From the NCBI GenBank assembly GCA_013695885.1, contig JACCZP010000103.1:1-5518 (forward strand): DNA of 5,518 nucleotides. The letters run 5' to 3'. Every line of letters begins with the position of its first letter. Position 1 is the first letter of the stretch. The DNA comes from Thermoleophilaceae bacterium (GTDB lineage: Bacteria; Actinomycetota; Thermoleophilia; Solirubrobacterales; Thermoleophilaceae). Below, in pieces: positions 1 to 5,518 of this stretch. The notes beneath the pieces were generated by a model that was not told the origin of the DNA, did not search any database, and saw only the letters and a list, made by a program, of their open reading frames with translations. The position numbers and the translations under genes were made by a program.

Positions 1-27
1 GTAAGCTGAGCACCGCCGTGCCACCGA

Positions 28-61
28 CGGACGGCATGGGTAACGATTCCGGCGCCGTCCG
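28..61 (+). promoter_or_regulatory. Inverted repeat upstream of the ftsH-like gene
   Basis: An 8-nt inverted repeat (CGGACGGC at 28-35 and GCCGTCCG at 54-61) could form a perfect stem with an 18-nt loop in the leader of the ftsH-like gene. It ends 5 nt before the ribosome binding site. It could be the terminator of an upstream gene, a 5' UTR structure, or chance in GC-rich DNA; no run of T follows it. I see no convincing -35/-10 pair in bases 1-78. No gene can be called there, although the minus strand has no stop codon in this stretch and a divergent gene starting near 37 cannot be excluded. Confidence 0.3.
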
Positions 62-66
62 CCGAT

Positions 67-72
67 AGAGGA
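67..72 (+). promoter_or_regulatory. Ribosome binding site for the ftsH-like gene
   Basis: AGAGGA lies 6 nt before the GTG at 79-81 and is a good purine-rich Shine-Dalgarno match. It supports this GTG as the start, giving a short N-terminus that leads straight into the single membrane helix. Confidence 0.65.
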
Positions 73-78
73 AGTCCC

Positions 79-1644
79 GTGCCCGTTCTCGCCTTCTCCC
101 TCGACGCGCTTGAGAACTGGGCGCTCATGTGGCTGCCCATCATCTTCATGGGGCTGATCGTGGTGGTCATCGGCATGACCCTGCGGCACATGCCGCGGAC
201 CAAGCCGCAGGAGATCAAGCCCGACGACTCGGCCTCGACGCGGTGGGAAGACGTAGCCGGCGTGGAGGAGGCCAAGGCCGAGCTGCGCGAGGTCGTGGAG
301 TTCATGCGCGATCCGCGTCGCTTCCGCAAGCTGGGGGCGAAGGTGCCCCGCGGCATCCTGCTCCACGGGCCGCCGGGCACCGGCAAGACGCTGCTGGCCA
401 AGGCGGTGGCCCAGGAGTCCAAGGCGAAGTTCTTCGCGCAGTCGGCCTCCTCGTTCGTCGAGATGTTCGCGGGGCTCGGGGCCGCGCGCATCCGCCGGCT
501 GTTCCGCGAGGCCCGCAAGCAGCGCCCGGCCATCATCTTCATCGACGAGCTCGACGCGGTGGGGGCCACGCGGGGAAAGGACATATCCGGCGAGAAGGAC
601 CAGACGCTCAACCAGCTCCTCGTGGAGATGGACGGCTTCGCGGGCGGCGACGACCTCGTGGTGATCGCGGCATCGAACCTGCTCGACAAGCTCGACCCTG
701 CCCTTCTGCGCCCCGGCCGCTTCGACCGCCAGATCTTCGTCTCCCCCCCGGACCTCGAGGGCCGCAAGCAGGTTCTGGCCGTTCACACGCGCGACAAGCC
801 GCTGGGGGACGTCGACCTCGGGATGATCGCCCGCCAGACCAGCGGCCTCACCGGAGCGGATCTGGCCAATATCTGCAACGAGGCCGCGATCTTCGCCGGC
901 CGCGCCCAGCGCGATGCCGTGATCAACGAGGACTTCGAGGGCGCGCTCGAGCGGGTGGTGGCCGGGATGCAGTCCCGGCGGGTCATGTCCGACCACGAGA
1001 AGCGGGTGGTGGCCTACCACGAGGCCGGCCACGCGCTGTGCTCCGAGCTCCTCGGCTCTGTGGACAAGGTCCACAAGATCTCGATCGTTCCGCGCGGACG
1101 GGCGCTCGGTTACACGCTCAACCTGCCCGACGAGGATCGCTACCTGAAGTCCAAGCAGGAGCTGATCGACTACATGGTCATGCTGCTCGGCGGTCGGGTG
1201 GCCGAGCACGTGTTCTTCGGGACGGTCACCACCGGCGCCTCCGACGACCTCAAGAAGATCAACGACATATCGCGAGCGATGGTCGCGGAGTACGGAATGG
1301 GCACGCGCCTTCAGTCCCGGCGGCTGCCGGCCGACGACTACTCGATCTCCGACGCCACCCGGCGGATGATCGACGAGGAGCAGCTCGAGCTGACAGACCT
1401 CGCCTACCGTCGGGCGCTCGCGCTGATCGTCGCGAATCGCGCCATGGTGGAGGAGCTGGCCCAGACGCTGCTCGAGCACGAGGCGCTCGACCGCAAGGAC
1501 CTCGAGCGCGTGGTCCAGGGTCGGCGGGCGCAGGAGGAGCCGCGGCCGGTGGCCCCCCTCGCACGCCCGCGCGTGGCCGCCTCCGAGCGGCTCGAGCCGG
1601 GGCCGGACCCGGCGGAAGGACCAGGGCACGGCGAGCGCGACTGA
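79..1644 (+). CDS. FtsH-type membrane AAA+ zinc metalloprotease, short form
   Basis: This is an ATP-dependent membrane protease of the FtsH/M41 family, which pulls proteins into a hexameric ring and degrades them on the cytoplasmic side. One hydrophobic helix (residues about 14-35) is followed by the AAA+ module: Walker A GPPGTGKT (97-104), pore loop with F130 in FVEMFAGLG, Walker B IIFIDELDA (152-160), and a second region of homology with arginine fingers R211 and R214. The protease domain has the HEAGH zinc motif (314-318), and D390 in TTGASDD is the expected third zinc ligand. The protein has 521 residues, against roughly 610-650 for classical FtsH. It lacks the first membrane helix and the periplasmic domain, and the region after the third ligand is shortened. 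A Pro/Arg/Glu-rich tail (about 480-521) looks disordered. All catalytic residues are present, so activity is expected. I give no symbol because this is probably a paralogue rather than the housekeeping FtsH. The GTG start is supported by AGAGGA at 67-72. Confidence 0.93.
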   Translation: MPVLAFSLDALENWALMWLPIIFMGLIVVVIGMTLRHMPRTKPQEIKPDDSASTRWEDVAGVEEAKAELREVVEFMRDPRRFRKLGAKVPRGILLHGPPGTGKTLLAKAVAQESKAKFFAQSASSFVEMFAGLGAARIRRLFREARKQRPAIIFIDELDAVGATRGKDISGEKDQTLNQLLVEMDGFAGGDDLVVIAASNLLDKLDPALLRPGRFDRQIFVSPPDLEGRKQVLAVHTRDKPLGDVDLGMIARQTSGLTGADLANICNEAAIFAGRAQRDAVINEDFEGALERVVAGMQSRRVMSDHEKRVVAYHEAGHALCSELLGSVDKVHKISIVPRGRALGYTLNLPDEDRYLKSKQELIDYMVMLLGGRVAEHVFFGTVTTGASDDLKKINDISRAMVAEYGMGTRLQSRRLPADDYSISDATRRMIDEEQLELTDLAYRRALALIVANRAMVEELAQTLLEHEALDRKDLERVVQGRRAQEEPRPVAPLARPRVAASERLEPGPDPAEGPGHGERD

Positions 1645-1658
1645 ATAGACTCCGCGCG

Positions 1659-2066
1659 GTGTTCGGCCGCATCGACCACGTGGGAGTGGCCGTCGAGGAT
1701 CTCGACCAGGCCGTCGTCCTCTACACCGAGCGCTTCGGGATGACCGAGCAGCATCGCGAGACGGTCGAGGAGTTCGGCGTCGAGGCCGTGCTCCTCGAGG
1801 TCGGTGAGGGCCACGTGGAGCTGCTCGAGCCGCTGTCGGAGGAGTCGGCCATCGGGAGGTTCCTCGCCCGGAACGGTCCGGGAGTACACCACGTGGCCTA
1901 CCAGACCGACGACATCGACGCGACGCTCGAGCGTGTGCGCACCGCCGGCGTCGAGGCGATCGACGAGCAGCCGCGCACCGGCATCCGCGGGAGCCGGGTG
2001 GCCTTCCTGCACCCTCGCTCCACCGGCGGCGTGCTCACCGAGATCGTGGAGCCGGCGGCGCACTGA
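1659..2066 (+). CDS. mce: Methylmalonyl-CoA epimerase (VOC superfamily)
   Basis: This cytoplasmic metal-dependent enzyme interconverts (2R)- and (2S)-methylmalonyl-CoA, linking propionyl-CoA carboxylation to methylmalonyl-CoA mutase and succinyl-CoA. The 135 residues hold two VOC half-domains. The first starts with RIDHVGVAVEDLD (residues 4-16) and includes HVELLEP (52-58). The second starts with GVHHVAYQTDDID (75-87) and ends with FLHPRSTGGVLTEIVEP (116-132), a hallmark of the family. Likely metal ligands are H7, E54, H77 or H78, and E128. The Propionibacterium enzyme uses a glutamine at the place of E54. The length is close to the usual 130-150. GTG at 1659 is the only reasonable start: it lies 14 nt after the protease stop and puts the first strand at the N-terminus, but its ribosome binding site is weak, so it may depend on translation of the gene before it. 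Its stop overlaps the next start by one base (TGATG). A different VOC lyase is possible but less likely. Confidence 0.88.
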   Translation: MFGRIDHVGVAVEDLDQAVVLYTERFGMTEQHRETVEEFGVEAVLLEVGEGHVELLEPLSEESAIGRFLARNGPGVHHVAYQTDDIDATLERVRTAGVEAIDEQPRTGIRGSRVAFLHPRSTGGVLTEIVEPAAH

Positions 2067-2299
2067 TGGAGGCATCCGGGGATAGCCGGGCGCGCCGGGT
2101 CGACATCGGCTTCTGGGGCACCCAGGTGCTCTCGCTGCGGATGACCGAGAAGGCCTACGAGGATCTGCGCGAGGCGCTCTCCTCCTCCGAGGGCCGGACC
2201 TTCAAGCAGGTGGAGACCGACGAGGCGGTGTTCAGCATCGACCTCGACAAGGTCGTCTACCTGCGGCTCGAGAGCGACCGCGAGCACATCGGGTTCTAG
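2066..2299 (+). CDS. Small conserved-looking protein of unknown function
   Basis: I do not recognise this 77-residue protein. After about ten polar residues comes a likely beta strand (VDIGFWGTQVLSLRM, 12-26), an amphipathic helix (TEKAYEDLREALSS, 27-40), and two further strands (about 53-60 and 62-70) around FSIDLDKVVYLRLES. This suggests a compact beta-alpha-beta-beta domain. It has no signal peptide, membrane segment, cysteine or nucleotide-binding motif, so it is probably a soluble cytoplasmic protein. Its ATG shares its first base with the epimerase stop (TGATG), which points to translational coupling. This overlap, together with the alternation of hydrophobic and polar residues, is why I take it as real. 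A shorter form starting at the ATG at 2141-2143 would lose the first strand and is less likely. The link to the epimerase may only reflect shared transcription. Confidence 0.72.
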   Translation: MEASGDSRARRVDIGFWGTQVLSLRMTEKAYEDLREALSSSEGRTFKQVETDEAVFSIDLDKVVYLRLESDREHIGF

Positions 2300-2347
2300 G
2301 ACCGGCCTCGGGCCGGCCCGCCCGGTCTCTCCGGCGATCTGCCGGAG
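2300..2347. terminator. Two GC hairpins between convergent genes
   Basis: The 55-bp gap between the two converging stop codons holds two perfect stems. CCGGCC (2302-2307) pairs with GGCCGG (2311-2316) around a 3-nt loop. CTCCGGC (2329-2335) pairs with GCCGGAG (2341-2347) around a 5-nt loop. An alternative longer-range pairing is GACCGG (2300-2305) with CCGGTC (2322-2327). Neither has a T-run on either strand, as is common for terminators in high-GC actinobacteria. The position suggests a bidirectional terminator. Confidence 0.5.
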
Positions 2348-2354
2348 GCGCGAG

Positions 2355-4181
2355 TCAGGCCCGCTCGGGCGTAGGTAGGGCGGCGCTCTCGACGTCCGGA
2401 GCGCCCGTCTCACCCGTAGGTGCGGATGCGCCGCCGCTCGCCTCGGTCGCGAACGCGCACACGTCGAGGGGCTCTCGCCGTCCCGACACCGCCAGCCGGC
2501 CGACCTTCACCAGCCCGCGCTCGTCCCCGGACAGGAGCGCCCTGGTGCCCTCGCCGACGAGCAGATGATGGGGCGAGTCCTTCGTCATGGCCTCGAGGCG
2601 GGCGGCGACGTTGGTCGTGTCGCCGATGACCGCGTACTCGAGACGGCGCTCGGAGCCGACGTGTCCGGACATGACCGGTCCGCTGTTAACGCCGATCCCC
2701 ATCTCGAAGCCGGTCCAGAGGTCATGGTGGCGGACCCAGTCGTTGAAGCGAGGCAGGCGCAGCTCGAGCATCTCCCGCGCCGCGGCGAGCGCCGCGTCGG
2801 CGTGATCGGGACGCTCGACCGGAGAGCCGAAGACGGCCATCACGCCGTCGCCCATGTAGGCGACCACCGTGCCTCCGTGGTCGAGGATGGCATCACTCAT
2901 CTCGGTCAGGTAGTTGTTCAGCGTCTCGATGACCCGCTCGGCGTCGGTGGCCTCGGCGAAGCCGGTGAACCCGCGCAGGTCGCAGAACAGAACGGTGGCC
3001 TCGAGCCGCCGTGCGCCGAGTCGGAGTTGACCGTCGGTCTGGTCGAGCAGCTCCTTCACCACGGGCTCGGGGACGAAGCGCCCGAACAGCAGTCGCGTTC
3101 GTGCCCGCTCGCGTCGCTCACCGAGGTAGTTCGCCCCCAGGGCGCCCACGGTGCCGAGCGTCAGCGCCAGCAGCATGTGGGCCACTGACACGATCGTGCC
3201 CCCATCGAAGGCCGCCTGCGCCCCGACGGCGACGAGTAGCGCGAGCGCCGCCATCGCCCCGGCCGTCGCGGCCAGGGAGAGACGGCGACCGACGAGCGGC
3301 CCCGCGAAGGCCAGCGCCAGGATCGTCACCAAATCGAGCCACGCCGGCCAGCTCCGAAGCGGAAGGCCCCCACGAACCGTCGAGATCGCATTCGCCTGAA
3401 GCTCCGGACCGGACATCAGCTCCGCGCCGGAGGTCGGCGTAGCGTGCAGATCCTGGAGGCTCGGCGCCGTCGCGCCCACGATCACCACCTTGTCGCGAAC
3501 GCTCGCGACCGGGAAGCGCCCGCGGAGCACCCTGGAGAAGGACAGCGCCGGGACCGTGCCCGGAGGTCCGTGGAAGTCGATCCACGCCGGGCGGCCCCGA
3601 GGAAACGCGGGGCGCCGGGCGCCGGACGCCTCGGCGGTCGCCGCCGCGAAGGTGGACAGTCCCTCGAGCGAGCTCGGCACCGTGCGCACCGCGCCGCCCT
3701 CGTCGGGCGGAAGCCCGGTGTTCGCCGCCCGCGCTCCCACCTCGGCCAGGTTGTCCTCCCCTCCGAGCACGTTGGTCATCCCGCGTTCGTCGACCTCGCT
3801 GGCGGCCAGCACGGTCCCGGGTGCCCGTCCGACCGCCTCGAAGAGCGCAAGGTCCTCCCTCTCCTCGGTCGGCTCCGTGAACTCGACGTCGTAGGCGATC
3901 ACGCTCGCGCCCGCCCGCCGCAGGCGATCGATCACCCGGGCGTGCAACGAGCGCGGGAAGGGCCACTGCTCGCCGAGCTCCCCGAAGGTGACATCGTCGA
4001 TCTCGACCACGACCGTGTCACGGGGAGGTTCGGCGCCTCGTACGGAGAAGCGCAGGTCGACGGCGGCGCGCTCCGCCCCGTCCAGCGCGCCGGACGCGTA
4101 GGCGAGCATGAGAGTCAGTCCGACGAGCAGTGCGATCAGCGGAGCGAGCAGCGCGCGCGGCACGCCGGGCGAGACGCTCAT
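2355..4181 (-). CDS. CHASE2-domain transmembrane class III adenylate/guanylate cyclase
   Basis: This is a membrane receptor that makes a cyclic nucleotide (probably cAMP) from a nucleoside triphosphate in response to an unknown extracytoplasmic signal. In 608 residues it shows a membrane helix (about 8-30), an external CHASE2 sensor domain (about 33-278, with the typical start AERAAVDLRFSVRG), three more helices (about 282-298, 302-322 and 329-352), a short linker, and a cytoplasmic cyclase domain (about 390-578). The metal-binding aspartates D401 (LFCDLRGFT) and D445 (YMGDGVMAVFG) and the transition-state residues N524 and R528 (DTTNVAARLE) are present. The two base-selecting positions are A441 (usually Lys) and A517 (usually Asp or Thr). 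The last 30 residues are a low-complexity tail. The ATG overlaps the stop of the HD-GYP gene (ATGA), with GGGGGA just upstream. This overlap and the N-terminal helix fix the start; the frame stays open upstream to 4601, but that stretch is a shadow of the HD-GYP gene. It should act as a homodimer. Confidence 0.93.
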   Translation of the reverse strand: MSVSPGVPRALLAPLIALLVGLTLMLAYASGALDGAERAAVDLRFSVRGAEPPRDTVVVEIDDVTFGELGEQWPFPRSLHARVIDRLRRAGASVIAYDVEFTEPTEEREDLALFEAVGRAPGTVLAASEVDERGMTNVLGGEDNLAEVGARAANTGLPPDEGGAVRTVPSSLEGLSTFAAATAEASGARRPAFPRGRPAWIDFHGPPGTVPALSFSRVLRGRFPVASVRDKVVIVGATAPSLQDLHATPTSGAELMSGPELQANAISTVRGGLPLRSWPAWLDLVTILALAFAGPLVGRRLSLAATAGAMAALALLVAVGAQAAFDGGTIVSVAHMLLALTLGTVGALGANYLGERRERARTRLLFGRFVPEPVVKELLDQTDGQLRLGARRLEATVLFCDLRGFTGFAEATDAERVIETLNNYLTEMSDAILDHGGTVVAYMGDGVMAVFGSPVERPDHADAALAAAREMLELRLPRFNDWVRHHDLWTGFEMGIGVNSGPVMSGHVGSERRLEYAVIGDTTNVAARLEAMTKDSPHHLLVGEGTRALLSGDERGLVKVGRLAVSGRREPLDVCAFATEASGGASAPTGETGAPDVESAALPTPERA

Positions 4182-4189
4182 CGTCCCCC
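4178..4189 (-). promoter_or_regulatory. ATGA stop/start overlap with purine-rich site
   Basis: On the minus strand the bases ATGA (4181-4178) hold both the start ATG of the cyclase and the stop TGA of the HD-GYP gene. A GGGGGA stretch (4184-4189) lies 2 nt before the ATG, closer than ideal. The arrangement favours reinitiation by ribosomes finishing the HD-GYP gene, so the two proteins should be made in a fixed ratio. Confidence 0.7.
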
Positions 4190-5353
4190 GAGCACCGACC
4201 CGGCGTGGGCATCGGCCCGGGAGGGGCGCCCCACTCCGGTCGGATGGCCTGGCGCGGCGGCAAGCCACGCGTCCATCCTCGGTAGTACCTGGACGGCCGG
4301 GGCGACGAGCGCGGGATCGAAGTGCCGCCCGCTCTCTCGCTCGATCTCGGCCAGCGCCGCCTCCACGGTCCAGGCCCCCTTGTACGGACGCACCGACATG
4401 AGAGCGTCGAAGACGTCGCACACTGCGCAGATGCGTGCGACGAGCGGGATCTCCGTGCCCTTCAGACCCCTGGGGTAGCCCGTTCCGTCCCACCGCTCGT
4501 GGTGGGTGAGTGCCACCTGCTCCGCCATCTTCACGATCGACGATCGGCTTCCGGTCAGCAGCTCCGCGCCTCGCGTGGTGTGGGCCTTCATGGTCTTCCA
4601 CTCACCGGCGGTCAGCCGTCCCGGCTTGAGGAGCACCCGATCGGGAATGCAGATCTTGCCGATGTCATGCATCGGGGCCGCGTGGAACAGGGTCTCGACC
4701 TCCTCCTCGCTCACGCCCACGGCCCGACCGAGCTCGGCGCAGAGGTGGCTCATGCGGTGTATGTGCCTCCCCGTCTCGTCGTCGCGCGACTCGGCCGCCT
4801 GGCTCAATCGGTGCACGACCTCGAGCTGTGTCTCCCGCACCTCCTCCGTGCGCTCCTCGACCCTGCACTCGAGCATGCGGTTGTGCAGCGCGAGCTCCTC
4901 CTTGGCCAGGGTCAGCGAGCGCGCCAGGCCTCCCAGCATCTTCCTGACCGCCTGTGGGTGTCGATGCAGCACACGGTCGAAGTCCGACTTGCTGATCTCG
5001 ATGGTCTCGCACTCGTCCGCGGCGATGACCGACGCCAGGCGGGTGGTCGAGTTCAGGACGGCGAGCTCGCCGAAGATGTCGCCCGGCGTGAGCAGTTGCA
5101 GCACGTGATCGGCGTCTCGCTTCTCCTGGACGACCTTCAGCGTCCCGCTCCGGACCAGCTGGAGGGCATCGCCCTCGGCACCTTCCCGAAACACGACCTC
5201 GTCGGGGCCGTAGCGTCGATGGCGCGCGAATGCGGCGAGCTCGGCGAGTGCTTCCCGCGGAAGCCCTGCCATGACGTCGGCCCCGATCAGGTGCTCCGGT
5301 CCGACCTCGGACACCTCCAGTCGGTCCTCTCCTGTGACCGTGACGGCTTGCAC
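4178..5353 (-). CDS. Cyclic-nucleotide-binding HD-GYP phosphodiesterase
   Basis: This is a soluble protein predicted to hydrolyse the second messenger c-di-GMP under control of a bound cyclic mononucleotide. Residues about 25-145 form a cNMP-binding domain whose phosphate-binding cassette (FGELAVLNSTTRLASV, 94-109) has the key E96 and R105. Residues about 146-186 are a charged coiled coil. Residues about 180-350 are an HD-GYP domain with E193, H197, H229-D230 (HDIGKICIPD), K233, H258, H284-H285, GYP (292-294), D313, and R322/K325 in RPYK. The metal-ligand spacing equals that of the structurally solved PmGH enzyme (from memory), so a complete three-metal site is likely. There is no DNA-binding or receiver domain. 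The chosen GTG start has a poor ribosome binding site. A GTG at 5314, preceded by AGGAGAGG, would drop 13 residues outside any domain and is a fair alternative. The gene lies 27 nt after a FecR-like gene, with nothing notable in the gap, and overlaps the cyclase gene by 4 nt. Confidence 0.92.
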   Translation of the reverse strand: MQAVTVTGEDRLEVSEVGPEHLIGADVMAGLPREALAELAAFARHRRYGPDEVVFREGAEGDALQLVRSGTLKVVQEKRDADHVLQLLTPGDIFGELAVLNSTTRLASVIAADECETIEISKSDFDRVLHRHPQAVRKMLGGLARSLTLAKEELALHNRMLECRVEERTEEVRETQLEVVHRLSQAAESRDDETGRHIHRMSHLCAELGRAVGVSEEEVETLFHAAPMHDIGKICIPDRVLLKPGRLTAGEWKTMKAHTTRGAELLTGSRSSIVKMAEQVALTHHERWDGTGYPRGLKGTEIPLVARICAVCDVFDALMSVRPYKGAWTVEAALAEIERESGRHFDPALVAPAVQVLPRMDAWLAAAPGHPTGVGRPSRADAHAGSVLGGR

Positions 5354-5380
5354 GTGACTGCTCGTACCGTGGCCTGCGGC

Positions 5381-5518
5381 TCAGCGCCGCCGGCGGGCGA
5401 GGTAGGAGTCGCCGGGGCCCAGCGTCACGGTCCGGTCCCGGGCGAAGTCCTCCACCGTCACCACACCCCGGGTGACCCTGAAGAACGTCCCCTCGCAGCG
5501 ATCCTCGGTCAGCCAGCG
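5381..5518 (-). CDS. C-terminal end of a probable FecR-like protein (partial)
   Basis: The minus strand is open from the window edge to a TGA at 5383-5381, giving the last 45 residues of a larger protein. The visible part has alternating beta-strand pattern with a turn-rich end: RWLTEDRCEGTFFRVTRG, then VVTVEDFARDRTVTLGPGDSYLARRRR. The pattern of a variable strand, a TRGVVTV strand and then a VTLGPGDSYLA strand resembles the beta-helical end of FecR-type extracytoplasmic domains, where a value is followed by V.L.AG..... The rest lies outside the window, so membrane segments or signal peptide cannot be judged. The frame is credible because it ends only 27 nt before the HD-GYP gene on the same strand and uses G/C-rich third positions. 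FecR-like and CHASE2 proteins are often encoded side by side in bacteria, which fits. The assignment to FecR is tentative. Confidence 0.6.
   Translation of the reverse strand, partial: RWLTEDRCEGTFFRVTRGVVTVEDFARDRTVTLGPGDSYLARRRR

Noticed and set aside
3..68. Short open stretch ending at TAG that could be the end of an upstream gene
   Set aside because: Only 21 codons are visible, with no family signal; a divergent gene on the minus strand or plain leader sequence is equally possible.
129..1658. Long open frame on the plus strand that continues in frame into the epimerase
   Set aside because: It is frame +3 of the protease gene; the translation is rich in Arg, Gly and Ala with no domain. 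Only the part from 1659 matches a known family.
1404..2075. Open frame of 223 codons on the minus strand opposite the epimerase
   Set aside because: It mirrors the codons of the protease end and the epimerase and shows no recognisable domain.
2565..3188. Open frame of 207 codons on the plus strand opposite the cyclase domain
   Set aside because: Antisense shadow of a well-conserved catalytic domain; no motif of its own.
3118..3966. Open frame of 282 codons on the minus strand in another frame of the CHASE2 region
   Set aside because: Composition is Arg/Gly/Ala-rich and it overlaps the CHASE2 domain, which is clearly the real product.
3444..4478. Open frame of 344 codons on the plus strand
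   Set aside because: It lies opposite the cyclase and HD-GYP genes, whose domains are certain. Its translation is Arg/Pro/Ala-rich and low in complexity, as expected for antisense frames in GC-rich DNA.
4182..4601. N-terminal extension of the cyclase to an upstream ATG
   Set aside because: The extension overlaps the HD-GYP catalytic region and reads as low-complexity sequence; the ATG at 4181 with the ATGA overlap and a following membrane helix is far better.
1..5518. tRNA, rRNA, CRISPR array, insertion sequence or phage attachment site
   Set aside because: No direct repeats, cloverleaf-like segments, terminal inverted repeats or transposase motifs were seen; nearly all of the window is taken up by protein genes.

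Overview
The window is dense, very GC-rich bacterial DNA (about two thirds G+C or more by eye) with a strong G/C bias at third codon positions. It has no RNA genes, insertion sequences or CRISPR arrays that I can see. The gene content suggests a high-GC actinobacterium: a short FtsH-like protease, an actinobacterial-style methylmalonyl-CoA epimerase, and a CHASE2 cyclase beside a FecR-like protein. The wording of the proteins reminds me most of the class Thermoleophilia (Solirubrobacterales and relatives). That placement is inference from memory, not a search result.

The left half (about 60-2300) is a plus-strand cluster. It holds a membrane-anchored FtsH-type AAA+ zinc protease with an unusually short N-terminus, then a methylmalonyl-CoA epimerase 14 nt downstream, then a 77-residue protein of unknown function. 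The stop codon of the epimerase shares one base with the start of the small gene, so these two are probably translated together. A 55-bp gap with two GC-rich hairpins (about 2300-2347) separates this cluster from the convergent genes on the other strand.

The right half (2355-5518) is a minus-strand cluster that reads from right to left. It starts with the C-terminal 45 codons of a probable FecR-like protein, cut by the window edge. After 27 nt comes a protein with a cyclic-nucleotide-binding domain, a coiled coil and a complete HD-GYP c-di-GMP phosphodiesterase domain. Its stop overlaps (ATGA) the start of a CHASE2 transmembrane class III nucleotide cyclase.

The most interesting reading is that the right-hand cluster is a two-messenger relay. 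An extracytoplasmic CHASE2 sensor would control cyclic nucleotide synthesis, and the product would bind the partner protein and tune its c-di-GMP hydrolysis. The cyclase keeps its metal-binding and transition-state residues but has alanine at both positions that normally select the purine base, so its product is an open question.
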